A stretch of 64,000 nt of DNA from Gnetum montanum (Eukaryota; Streptophyta; Gnetopsida; Gnetales; Gnetaceae): positions 98,589 through 162,588 of the forward strand of contig MNCI01014219.1 of NCBI GenBank assembly GCA_015680685.1, written 5' to 3'. Shown piece by piece: positions 11,320 through 21,664 of the stretch (its first letter is position 1; the number at the start of each line of letters is the position of its first letter). The position numbers were made by a program, and so were the translations under genes. Below the pieces are notes generated by a model that was not told the origin of the DNA, ran no database searches, and worked only from the letters and a program-made list of their open reading frames with translations.

Positions 11320-14107
11320 ATGTTAGTCCTAAGTACACTCATTATCTTGCCCATCCAACAGGAGACCAAAATTGACAACCTTGGGAATCTTGTAATGGCA
11401 GAGCTGAGGCAATCCCTAAGGCTACGTGGTCAAGACCTAGGGTACACTATGCTAAGCAATGAGAAATACAACTTTTTATGCATAAAGATTCAAGCAAGGC
11501 TATCTGTAGACTACTTGGACATGGAAGCAAAACAAAACCACAAACTAATCCATCAGAATGGATGGGAGTATATCCCCTCCTCACTTGATATTATCCCACT
11601 CACAGAGCCCTACCATTGGATGTTAGCCCAGCTCATTAGAGTAGGCGAGCATTACGTAGGAATGGACTATGAGGAGCCCCTATAGGAAGAAGAGGATGAG
11701 TTCAAAGCTTGCTCTGAGCACAAGGTCTCTTTCCACACTGTCTTCCAATGAGCGACCACTAGTTTGGATCTTTTGTAGTCTCATTCACTTGTTCTCCTTG
11801 AGATGATCATAGTGCCTACAACTTCCTACTTTGCCAGGCCTAGGTCAATGCCTATGATCGTGACACCTTAGACACAACATACACATTATGATGTAGTAGC
11901 CTCCTTTAGCTTACTCTTCATAACATCATTGCCATCCATTTAGCCATCACTACCCATAGCAACTGGATCAGCACAACCATGCATCCACACAGGGCCCATC
12001 TCTAGGCCCCAAGTGACTTAGGCATCCTATGTCTTGCCTATTTCATCAATGCCCCTAGCATCAGCCCAACCCATGTATGACTTGCCTACTCCAATCACCG
12101 TCCCTACAACATGGCTAATGCATTAATCACATTCTGCAATTCCGTAACCCACAACCAGGCCATGGACCACACAACTAGTCCAACAAAAAATTGCACAACT
12201 AGAATAGTTGGCTGGAATGTCTTAAAACTTAGACTAGGTATTCCAAATGATCCAAAGGCTGATAAAAGAGGTGAAGTGACTTAAAGCTGCCTCCTCCAAA
12301 ACTATCAAAGTGGTGGACTTATATTAGGAAAACCCTATAAGTCCTGTGGTCCCTCCTCTAACTCTTCCAACTGGGGTCCCATTGCCTCCATTAACCAAAT
12401 ACAATGGTGAGCGGGGCACCAATGGATATTTGATCATATTTAGGTTAGAGTGCCTCCTATTGCAAACATGGCTGCATGTCATCATACGTGTGTTAGCCAT
12501 GTCACTCATTGGAAAAGTGTTAGATTGCTACTATGCGCTATCTAGAAGCTCCATCTCCTCTTTAGAGGACCTCTTGGGCCAATTCGTGATGTGCTTCAAA
12601 TACAACTTGAAGCTAAAGATGACCTTGGACCAACTAATGCAAGTGAAGTAGGGTCACGTAGAGCCTATGCAAAAGTTCATTTAGCATTGGAGTGCCTTGT
12701 TGAATGAAATACGAGAGTCAATAGTCGAAGTGCATCTCTTGGAAATTTTTAAGGATGTAGTCAACAACTTCATAAAGTCAAAATTGTATTACTTAGGCTT
12801 ACAATTCCTAAGCCAAGCCTTTGCCCACACAAAGAGCATACAAGATGTGGCAAAAGCTAGTAGGGATCCAACCTATGTGTTCTACAAAAACTAGCAAGCA
12901 AGGAGGGACAAGAAAAATGGAAAGTAGAATGAAATGGTGGAGATTTTGGCCAAAGATGCCAAAGTAACCAACCTAAGGCCAATGGCTAGGTAGCCTAGAG
13001 CCCAGGCTAATAACAAAGTTGCCAACCCTAGCACAAGGGCAACCAACTAGACTACATCCTTGGTGGCCACAACGCAAGCTATTCCAAGGCCTAACTTTGA
13101 GCACAAGAATTATTCTAAGTATACCCTATTGTAAAACCTTTAGAGCTACTAGATCAACTGTTAAAAGCTACATGCATCTAGTACAAGCAAATGTCCAAGG
13201 ATACCTACAAGAAACATGATAGATATTGCAAGCTACTAAGGAATCCCATGTTGGCAACACCAAACAAGTTCCTAGTCCCAAGGCATTTTAGGCTGGATCG
13301 ATTTTGCCACTACCAGTAGTTGCCCAGCCATAACAGTAATTTTTGCATAGCCTTGTAGGGTGATCTATAAAGGATGATTGAGAGAGGTGAGTTGGTACTT
13401 GACACTGTAAACCTGGTTAGGCCTCAAAACTAGTCTATGAGGGTGTATAATGACCTTCTAAATGTAGATGATGTTGGCTATGTCATAAATGCTATTAGTG
13501 TTAATGACAACCTAGAATTGGTGCAGTAGCCATTCATGGTCCAGGTGCCCTCTAGTAGCACAGGGTTCCCTTGGACCCCATAGATTTGAGACCCCCTTTC
13601 ATTGTTAGAGTGCCACCTCAAGCAACCACAACATCCTTTGTAGTTAGGGTCCTCCTACAAGTTGCATCAACAATAACAATTTAGCCACCCTTCATCATCC
13701 AAGTGACATAGCATGCTAGCCCCTCACTTGCCTAAAACCTAGTAGTGGAAAATGCATTGGTTCCTTCCTTTCCAAGGGGTAATCTTGTTGGCAACATTGG
13801 TAGGCCCTCGAGGTGGCAACACAAAAGACCTAATGAGCATCTCACAGACAAGATGGGTAGGCAACATCAAAACCAAAGAGTGCTAGGTGCACCAAAATTA
13901 GTTCCCATATTTGTGGTCCCCATGGCCAAAAGAACTAAAGAGGCCACAACTAGCAAATCCCAAGAGAGCATCGAGGTCCCTAAAAAAACTAGGCAAACAA
14001 AGCCTAAGTCACCTCTGCAAGAGATCCATTTCTTGGGCCACATGGAAGAAGTTAAGGCCAGCAAAAACATGGCTGATGGCAAAGATTTCATGGATGTGTT
14101 AGTTTAA
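11320..14107 (+). pseudogene. Element B gag polyprotein
   Basis: The N-terminal arm is open at 11320-11685 (LRQSLRLRGQDLGY, NEKYNFLCIKIQ). The retrotransposon gag core lies at about 12340-12890: PLPPLTKYNGERG, SLIGKVLDCYYALSRSSISS, QFVMCFKYNLKL, then RESIVEVHLLEIFKDVVNNF, the spacing of Tat/Athila gag with a few stops. At about 13290-13400 a Cys/His remnant reads FCHYQ-stop-LPSHNSNFCIAL followed by RMIERGEL, matching the CDYHQLPSHDT motif in A. A basic linker is open at 13745-14107. The product would form the particle and bind RNA. The true start is uncertain: 11320 or 11395 both fit. Confidence 0.82.
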
Positions 14108-14119
14108 GTCAAATAGGTG

Positions 14120-14960
14120 CTTGAATAGAAAAACACAACACTGAGCTTGTATGACTTGATCATAATGTCATCTACCCATTGCGAAGCACTAGTGTGGATG
14201 TTGACCTCCATTCCTATTATGGAGGATATCCCTATAGATGAGAACTCCATCCATGTAGTGATGTTACCCCTTGCACCACAAGAATGAAGTTCCACATCCC
14301 TTGCATTTCGTGATGAAGTAATTAAGGTTAATCCTGAGAGGAACAAGGTCATAATAGCTCCTATGTTCATTACCATACACATTCGGCAATGTAAGATTCA
14401 CAGAGTGCACATTGATGATGGAGTAGCAAAAAATGTTATACCATACACCATTGTGAACAAGCTAGGTCTAATAGACCAAATACCATGTGCTTGAAATCCT
14501 TCAATGAATCACATGTCATCATTAGGTGCACCGTAACTATAGCTTTTGTAGCAAGGAAGAAATTCCCCACCATTGCCAAATTCATTGTCATCGAAGAGAT
14601 GCTAGGCTTTAACCTGATATTAGGTAGAGCTTGGCTAGCCTAGTTACAAGTTTTCTCCCCTCCAATTCATCAAGAGATCCACCTTCCATACAAAGGCGGT
14701 GAGGTTATCATCTATGGTGATAACGTTGCCTCTTTGGCCATCAACAACATAGATATGGAGCAAGGGTTAGATGTTGAGTTTCCTGATGATGTGCCTATGG
14801 TAGATAATGAAATGCATGAGGCTAACCTACCTGAAAGGTAGTAGAAGTCAATGATCTCCCAGAGGATGCCCTTTGGGCAAAGTTGCCCTTTAACTTAGCA
14901 AGCAAAGGTTAAGGGGATTACTGGATAGTGTAATCCAGACCTTATGCACCTCCTGACCCA
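14120..14960 (+). pseudogene. Element B aspartic protease
   Basis: At about 14380-14480 the frame reads IHIRQCKIHRVHIDDGVAKN then VNKLGL, where a retropepsin active site is expected; the D-T-G/D-S-G triad is now DDG. Further on, VIEEMLGFNLILGRAWLAQL and HQEIHLPYKGGEVIIYGDN match the conserved second half of Tat proteases and the same region in A at 31190-31330. Most stops are TAG. It would have cleaved the gag-pol precursor. Confidence 0.75.
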
Positions 14961-15265
14961 TACTAGGTTAAGAAGAAATTGCGTAACTAAGGCATCCCTT
15001 TAGTCCAAAACATGCTAGGTTCTTGCGTGCTATTCACTTCTGCATGCACTGTACCTTACTGTCTACTTATGTTGCATTTGTGTTACATGTAGCATGTTAT
15101 TTGCATTTAGCTTGATTGGTTAGATTGTGCATTTATTTGCTTAGTTTGCACATTCATCCACTTTGTTTATGCATTTTCTTGTTAGTTTACACTTCCACAG
15201 TTACTACTTTAATGCATGAAAAATATCAAAATGCATAAAATCATAAAAGCCAAAATTACAAAAAG
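14961..15265 (+). other. Spacer after the B protease
   Basis: No coding text is readable. The segment contains CATAAAATCATAAAA, also found at the matching place in A (31805-31820), and leads into the GGCC array. Confidence 0.5.
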
Positions 15266-15600
15266 AGAGGTAGCAATGCATGACCTGCTATGGCCTTAAA
15301 TTGGAAATGCTGTAGCCCAAAATGACCTAAAACTATTGCTTTTAATCCCCTCGTAGAGGCCCAAAATGACCTTAAACTACTACCATGGCCCACAATGGCC
15401 TTAAATTAGGTGAGTCCATGGTTCACTATGGTCTTAAATTGGCAATGTTGTGGCCCGGAATGGTCTAAAACTATCGTTGTGGCCCAGAATGGCCTAAAAC
15501 TATCATCTTTAATCCTCTTTCTATGGCCCAGAATTGCCCTTAAACTACCTCCTTGGCCTGTCAAGGATTTAAGCTAACAATGGACTCGCTACGGCTTGGA
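15266..15600 (+). repeat. Tandem GGCC-word array in element B
   Basis: About eight or nine degenerate units of 30-50 bp share the form TGGCCCAGAATGGCCTTAAACT. The two GGCC blocks inside each unit are mutually complementary. In A the matching interval (about 31855-31950) has only one or two diverged copies (GACCTGTTATGCCG), so the array expanded in B. It lies just past the 3' end of the antisense gene. Confidence 0.75.
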
Positions 15601-15771
15601 ATGGCTTAGTATTGCTATGACTTACAATGGCCCAGACTTGCATACGATCATCATATAGGGATAAAAGTTTGCATTTAGCAAATGTAATATGAATAGAAAT
15701 ACATAGCATGAATAGCATCACATGGCAAAAATGTAGCAACAAAGCTGAATGGGAGGTACATCTTGTCATGC

Positions 15772-17011
15772 TCAACTAGTAGCACTAGGTGGGCATCGAG
15801 GTTCTACTTCCTCTATTGGGTTGCTAGGGCCTATAGCATCACCTGGTACCTGCCACAACCATTAACAAATATGCATAGTTAGTAATCAAGCATGCATTAT
15901 TCAACTTAACTCAAAACATAAAAAGCATAAAAAACCAATGCACTAGAAACTAACTTGGTAGTGTCCCACATTAGTAAGCTTTGGAGGTAACTTTCCAAGG
16001 CTAGCCTCTAAGTGATAGAGGATCTTGGCTTTGAAGAGTTACATCTAGTCTTCTTGGTCAAAGTCAATACTCACAAAGGTTTTGCCTTTGTTTGCAGTAG
16101 TCCATGCGGGTGGCTCCATGGAAAATGTAGTAGAAGAGTCCTCTCTAGAGGGGGTGATGATCTACCTCATGGGAGAGTCACTCACAACTGTACAGTATGT
16201 GAACAATTCATACACTTGCTTCCCACAAGTTGCCTCAAGAGAGATCTCAACATAGCAATGTTCAGTAGACTCTTCCTTGTACCATCATAGGTATGCATCA
16301 CACTCCCACTTTTATGGATGCTTATGATTATTCTGCATCTGTTTCCATCGACAAACCTTTATGCTATAATTCTTCAAATCTTGATTCTTCTGAGCAAGCA
16401 AATCCATTTGGAAATGCTACTCTTCTAGCTCCTGCATGGCCTTTTTCTTACCTCTGAGAGCTATCTAATACTTAGCATACTCAATCTTAGAGGTACACCA
16501 AGTGTCATCTCCCCATAATTTAGCCGCTATGAAGTCATATCTAGATTGAAGATCCTTGATCTTCTCATCTTGGCTAGTCACCCTCGCTTATAGTTCATGC
16601 ACATGTTTTCATAGGTGCTCATTAGAGCACTTGTAGACCCATAACAACTTTGCACAAGAAAGCACACACTTGTTAGATGTCTCATACATGTGGCAAGGGA
16701 CTTGATCAACTTCAAGAGAAAGGTTGGGCAAGGCATCCATCCTTGCCACATTGATTGGATCCCATTGTAGCTTAGGACCTATAGACATACAACAACGTAT
16801 CAATCTTAGCCAAAATCTAAGCATTTAAGCAATAATTAGGATAGCATAAAGTGGAATAGCATTGCATGCATACCTAGCTCTAGGTTTGCTTAGCACAAGT
16901 GGTCCACCATGTGCTCAATAAGACCTTCCATGAAGGTAAGTTTATTCAGCATCTCTACCAATGGTTTCATTTGGTAGGTAGATGTAGGACCACTGATGGG
17001 AATATCTAACA
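15772..17011 (-). pseudogene. Antisense intron-containing gene of element B, truncated to three exons
   Basis: On the minus strand three exons are readable: 17011-16874, 16778-15970 and 15849-15772. The introns are bounded GTATGCATG...GTCTATAG (95 bp) and GTGGGACAC...GTGGCAG (about 120 bp); the first exon follows a TATTGCAG acceptor. Phases are 1, 1 and 0. The protein reads TSTYQMKPLVEMLNKL, GPKLQWDPINVARMDALP, a coiled-coil-like run (VTSQDEKIKDLQSRYDF), HFQMDLLAQKNQDLKNY, and the tail EEVEPRCPPSATS before TGA. A has the same exons at 33573-32290. The 5' exons are missing: RT text begins about 50 bp past the exon 1 acceptor. A few internal TAG/TAA stops make it inactive. Confidence 0.72.
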
Positions 17012-17049
17012 CTGCAATACAATGATGGAATTAAAAAATGACCTGACAT

Positions 17050-18110
17050 AGCTCGAAATACCTAAATAAGGCAACCATCAAATACGATTTCCTATTGCCT
17101 ACTATTGATCAATTGATCGATACCACCACTAGACATGCCTTGGTGTCCTTCATGGATGGGTTCTTGGGCTACAACCAAATTAGGATCAACCCAGAGCACC
17201 ATCTCAATACAACCTTCATGACCCCCTGGGATATGTTTTGCTGCACAATGATGCCATTTAGACTGAAGAATGTAGGAGCAACATACCAACGAGCAATGAC
17301 ATACATCTTTAGTAACTACATGCTCAGTTTGCTCAATGAATACATAGATGATATTGCAGTTAAGTCCAAAGTGGTCCACAACAATGTAAATGACTTAGAC
17401 TTAGTGCTTAAACATTTCTTAAAACACGAGCTTAGGTTAAACCCCAAGAAATGTGTTTTCGATGTTAGAATGAGTAGGATGCTTAGCTTTGTAGTATTCG
17501 AAGTAGGTATACCCGTAGATTTTAGCAAGGTTAAGGCCATAACCAACTTAGCACCACTAGCTAACCTTAAGGAGCTACAAGGGTTGCAAGGTAGAATACA
17601 ATTCATACATAGGTTTATCACCCGGTTAACTAACAAGCTGTAACTAATGCAACATTTGCTCAAGAAAGGAGCCCACTTCAAGTGGATAGCTCAATGCCAA
17701 CATTAAGCAAGAGCTAGCACAACTACCTATGGTCCATCCTCCACAAGGAGATAAGCCTTTTTACATTTGCCTTGCCACTTTCGACATGTCCATTACTTCT
17801 CTACTTTGCCAAAAGTGAGATGATGATGTAGAGATCCTAGTTTACTACCTAAGTCATGCATTAGTAGCCCATGAAATGAGATACAATGAAATGGAGAAGT
17901 ATTGCCTTGCCCTAGTCTTCTCACTAAAGAAGTGAAAGCATTACCTCTTTTATAGCCAAGTTAACATCATTTGCAAGAATAACATACTCTAAGCTATAAG
18001 AACAAATATCTATGAAAGTAGTTGCATTGCATAGTAGAAAGTAATAACATTGGTGTTTAACCTACATTATATCATGCAAGCCTCAATGAAAGGTCAAGTA
18101 ATAGCACCAC
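17050..18110 (+). pseudogene. Element B reverse transcriptase and RNase H
   Basis: The frame 17095-17643 is open for 182 codons. It begins in the middle of RT (ATIKYDFLLPTIDQLID), so the thumb-side start found in A at 61560-62060 has been deleted. Catalytic text is preserved: SFMDGFLGYNQIRI, then the polymerase box as EYIDDIAVKSK with both Asp, followed by LRLNPKKCVF. The connection and first RNase H follow with stops: HALVAHEMRYNEMEKYCLAL, then KHYLFYSQVNIICKNN and LHYIMQASMKGQ. This is RT of the Tat lineage. It copied the genomic RNA; this copy is dead through truncation and stops. Confidence 0.92.
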
Positions 18111-18199
18111 AACTCATGACTTGACTAGTAGATGATCAAGCTACCATAGACCCTGAGTTCTTGGAGGAGCATGTTAGCAGTATTAGCCAAGTGCTCAAC

Positions 18200-18600
18200 A
18201 ACTATGAGGCACTCTTGCATTTTGATGAAGCTTCAACCTCTCAAGGGGGTAGTGCTACTACTATTATTACATTTGCCTCTAGGAAGATTTGACCCTTTGC
18301 ATATCATTTTGCATTTTCTTTCACCAACAACATGATGGAGTACGAAGGTCTCATCCAAGGCATCCTAACAACACACAACCTAGGGATCCAACGCATAGTA
18401 ATTCAAGGTGATTCAAAAATAGTGGTCAATAAGGTAGTTGAAGTTTATGCTTGCAAAGCACAACATTTATAGCCTTACTACGACTTGGAAAAACACTTGC
18501 TTTGATACTTTGTAGTTGCTGATGTACAAAATGTTCCTCAAAGTGAAAATTCCATTGCGGATGCACTTGCAACATTACCCCTTAGCATAACACCTAACAT
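18200..18600 (+). pseudogene. Second, archaeal-type RNase H of element B
   Basis: A second RNase H fold follows RT, the hallmark of the Tat/Ogre group. The four catalytic acids are still present: D in FDEASTSQGGSA, E in NNMMEYEGLIQGI, D in VIQGDSKIVVNK and D in ENSIADALATL. Two or three TAG/TGA stops interrupt the frame. The extra domain probably took over degradation of RNA in the hybrid. Confidence 0.88.
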
Positions 18601-18699
18601 GTTCAATGCATTACCCACCTTGGTGGCATATTGCACCACAGCTGTCATGCAAACCAGCGAAGATGCATCCATAGCCATAGTTATCACCACCCACGTAAA

Positions 18700-19885
18700 A
18701 GAGTGGTATGATGACATCAAGGTGTACTTTCGACAAGGTGAGCCCCCATAACACATAACTGCTACTCTAAAGGATGCAATATGCAAACATTTGTGGTAGT
18801 ATGTCATCATAGCCAATAACACGTTATGTAACAAATCCTATGATGACATACTACTAATCGGTGTAAGCAAAATTAAAGCAAAAACAATCATTGAGCAAGT
18901 TCATGGAGGATGATGCAGAGGTCACATAGCACCTAGGGCAATTGTAGCAAAAATTAGAAAGCTAGGCTACTATTGGTCTTACATGAAGAGTAGCTACATT
19001 TGGAAAGTCAAAATGTGCGACACTTATTAGTGGCATAGCAACTTAATGCACATTCCACCAATTGAATTGCACACAATGCAGATCACATGGCTGTTCCAAT
19101 GCTGGGTCCTGGACATCATTGGACTCATAATGCCCAAGTTCTTTGTAGGGCATAGCTTCATAATAATTGCAATAGAATATTTTACCAAGTGGGCTAAAGT
19201 TATTCCCTTAGGAAGATGACATCACAGTAGGTTTGCAAGTTTGTGTTAGACAATATAGTAACCTATTTCAGCTTGCCCATGACCATAGTAATGGATAATG
19301 GACCATAGTTTAGTTTCACCAAAACCAAAGCCTTTTGTGAGCACTTCAGCATCAAGGACTTCTTTTCATTGCCATACTACCCTAAGGAAAATGGCTAAGT
19401 GAAGGCCACCAGCAAGGGTATCATCAACCTCTTGAAGAAGATGCTAAGCAATAACAAAGGATGATGGCATGAGTAGCTAGTCTATGCACTTTGAGCCTAC
19501 CACATGACACATCGAACATTAGTAGGCATGATGCTATATAGCCTCATCTATAGATCTAAAGTAGTTTTGCCACTTGAATTGCAGGTTTCTTTGCTCTACA
19601 TAATCCTATCAAATTTCATTGACAAAGTTCAAAACAATGAGTTGAGAACCATAGACCTTGAATCAATAGAGGAAGAGCGCATGTGTATGTTTGGTTGCAT
19701 TGAGTGGTATCAAGGAAAGTAATGGCCATTCATGAATCCACAGATAAATTCTCAGCCAATTGGGAAGGGCCTTTTCTGGTCACTAAGGCCTATGACAATG
19801 AAGCATTCAAGCTTATTGATCAAGAAAAAAATGAGTTTGCTAATGTAGTGAACCATTCGCACTTGAAGCTATACTATATCTAGCA
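18700..19885 (+). pseudogene. Element B integrase
   Basis: The zinc region keeps two His (EQVHGG and RGHIAPRAIVAKI) and one Cys (KMCDTY). The core begins at about 19080 with WVLDIIGLIMPKFFVGHSF (first Asp) and has TIVMDNGP (second Asp). Where the catalytic Glu is expected, in the N-G-Q-x-E motif, it reads ENG-stop-VKATSKGI, so Glu has become Lys. The C-terminal part is open at 19504-19722 (SLIYRSKVVLPLELQV, LESIEEERMCM), and the end NHSHLKLYY matches the usual Tat integrase terminus. It would have inserted the cDNA into the host chromosome. Confidence 0.9.
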
Positions 19886-19904
19886 TGCAGCACCACACAT
19901 CAAT

Positions 19905-20525
19905 CAAGTAAGGTAAGTCATCATCCAGTATGATGCTAAATTGGCATAACACATCCGCTATGATGCTAAAATAGCATAGTTGTCCATTATGTTACGCTAC
20001 GCACTATCACATGGCGTAACATAGCAGCCCCCTTTTCGTAGGATTGCTACGCCTTGTTGTGCCATGTAGCTCAGCGTAGCGTAGTAGCACATTATAATGT
20101 TAAATTGGTACAACATGTCCTATATGATGCTAAACTAGCATAGTCATCCATTACGATGCTAAACTAGCATAGTCATCCATTACGATGCTAAACTGGCATA
20201 GCTCATCCGTTACAATGTTAAATTGGCACAGCTCATTTGCTAAGATGTTAAACTGGCATAGCTCATTTGCTATGACATTAAACTCACATAGCTTGTCTAC
20301 TATGATGTTAAACTAGCATAGAGGTCCATTATGACTATGAACTAGTAGTCCACCATGACTTTAAAGTGGCACAACATGTCCACCAAGACATTAAACTAGC
20401 ACAGAGTAGTCCTCTAGGACTATAAACTAGCATAACACGATCTTCCAGGACCTTAAACTAGGTCCAACAGTCTACTAGGACCTTAAACTAGTGAAGTCAT
20501 GGTCTACCAAGGCCTTAAATTGGAT
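19905..20525 (+). repeat. Hairpin-forming tandem array in element B
   Basis: Around 20 degenerate units of about 29-31 bp follow the integrase. The best pair, near 20130-20190, reads CATTACGATGCTAAACTAGC then ATAGTCATC. Each good unit contains ATGCTA-AAC-TAGCAT, a perfect 6-bp inverted repeat with a 3-nt loop. Units drift to the form CTAGGACCTTAAACTAG at the right end. AGCATAGTC again matches the word of the LTR and leader. Confidence 0.82.
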
Positions 20526-21664
20526 TTATGCTTAGCTATTAACAACCTTTTCCATCCTTTTGCAAGTAAGTGAGTGAGCATACTATAACTGTCCTTCTAC
20601 ACCAAGTGAGCAGGCACACTATAGTTCCAAAATAAAGTAATTGCAATCTACGTATCTTGTGTTACTAATGTGGCCGTCCACATTTTGTCATGTATAGTAT
20701 ATTTACATTTATGTCTTGTGTGGTTTTCTTGTCTTCTTGGAGTTGTGTTTGCAGGATAAAGCCCTAGGCAGTTATGCAAAGGTACATCTTATCGTAGTAG
20801 CAAGTCGTCACATCACTCCAATGTGCATGATTGGACTAGTTAAACCTCTTAAGAGTGCATATCCCTATTATGTTATTATAGCCTACTCACATCTACTCCT
20901 ATATCTCGATACCCTTTCATTCCTTGCATAGCAAAGATTGCAAACCTTTTTGATTCTCACGTGTTGTGACCACATGGCATCCTCTTCAAGTCAAACCATA
21001 TAACCTAAGATGGATGTAACATAAGTCATCCCATGGGGAGCCTTGGTTAGCTAGTCAAAGCCTAGGTGAATGTAACATAAGTCATTCCAGGGAGGAAACA
21101 CCTATCATACAAATGTGACATGGTTTTGCAAACAACAAAGCAAATCCCATCTAGTGACACACAACTCACTTGATGAGAAGCACTTCACAGCAAGCATATA
21201 GTAACGTGTAGAGCCCAAAGAAGGTTCACCCTACAAAAAAAAAGAAGAGAAAAAAAGGAAAAAAAAACATGTCTCTAAGAAATCTTGTAGCAAAGTAGTT
21301 TTGTAGCCAGCCTAGCCTTGAACCTACACCTTGACTCTCTCATAAGCACTCCAATGAGAGGTCAACATTTTTAAGGGCAAGCCACTTTGGTGTCATGGTC
21401 ACCATCAACCATGATGCCCTTGCATCATAACATCTCATTTGCATCTCATATTTCTTTTTATCCCTAGCACATCACCTAAATCCTTTACTCTCTCTTCTTC
21501 CCTACTATCTAGCATACCACTATCCACAACATTCTTGGACATGATGCAGCGACATCCATCAAGCACTCAAGAGTAATGTTGGTGCCAAGTCTGCTATGGC
21601 ATTTTGCCATTCTTTGTTGATGTCTCTTGGTCCACTCCTCCAGAAGTTAACAAAGAGGGACCAA
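20526..21664 (+). other. 3' untranslated region of element B with polypurine tract
   Basis: No domain is readable. A purine run at 21233-21269 (A-rich with GAAGAG and GG) and the stretch AACAAAGAGGGA at 21649-21660, four bases before the 3' LTR, are the polypurine candidates; the latter is correctly placed to prime plus-strand synthesis. The segment otherwise looks non-coding. Confidence 0.55.

Noticed and set aside
13867-14091. Minus-strand frame opposite the B gag linker
   Set aside because: Shadow of the plus-strand frame 13745-14107, which fits the gag-protease order.
16012-16290. Plus-strand 92-codon frame between B protease and RT
   Set aside because: Opposite the better supported antisense exon, whose text is matched in element A.
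17316-17681. Minus-strand 121-codon frame opposite the B RT
   Set aside because: Complement of a conserved RT frame; no domain of its own.
21233-21269. Long purine run as the polypurine tract of B
   Set aside because: It lies about 400 bp before the 3' LTR; AACAAAGAGGGA next to the LTR is better placed. A second, central-type tract cannot be excluded.
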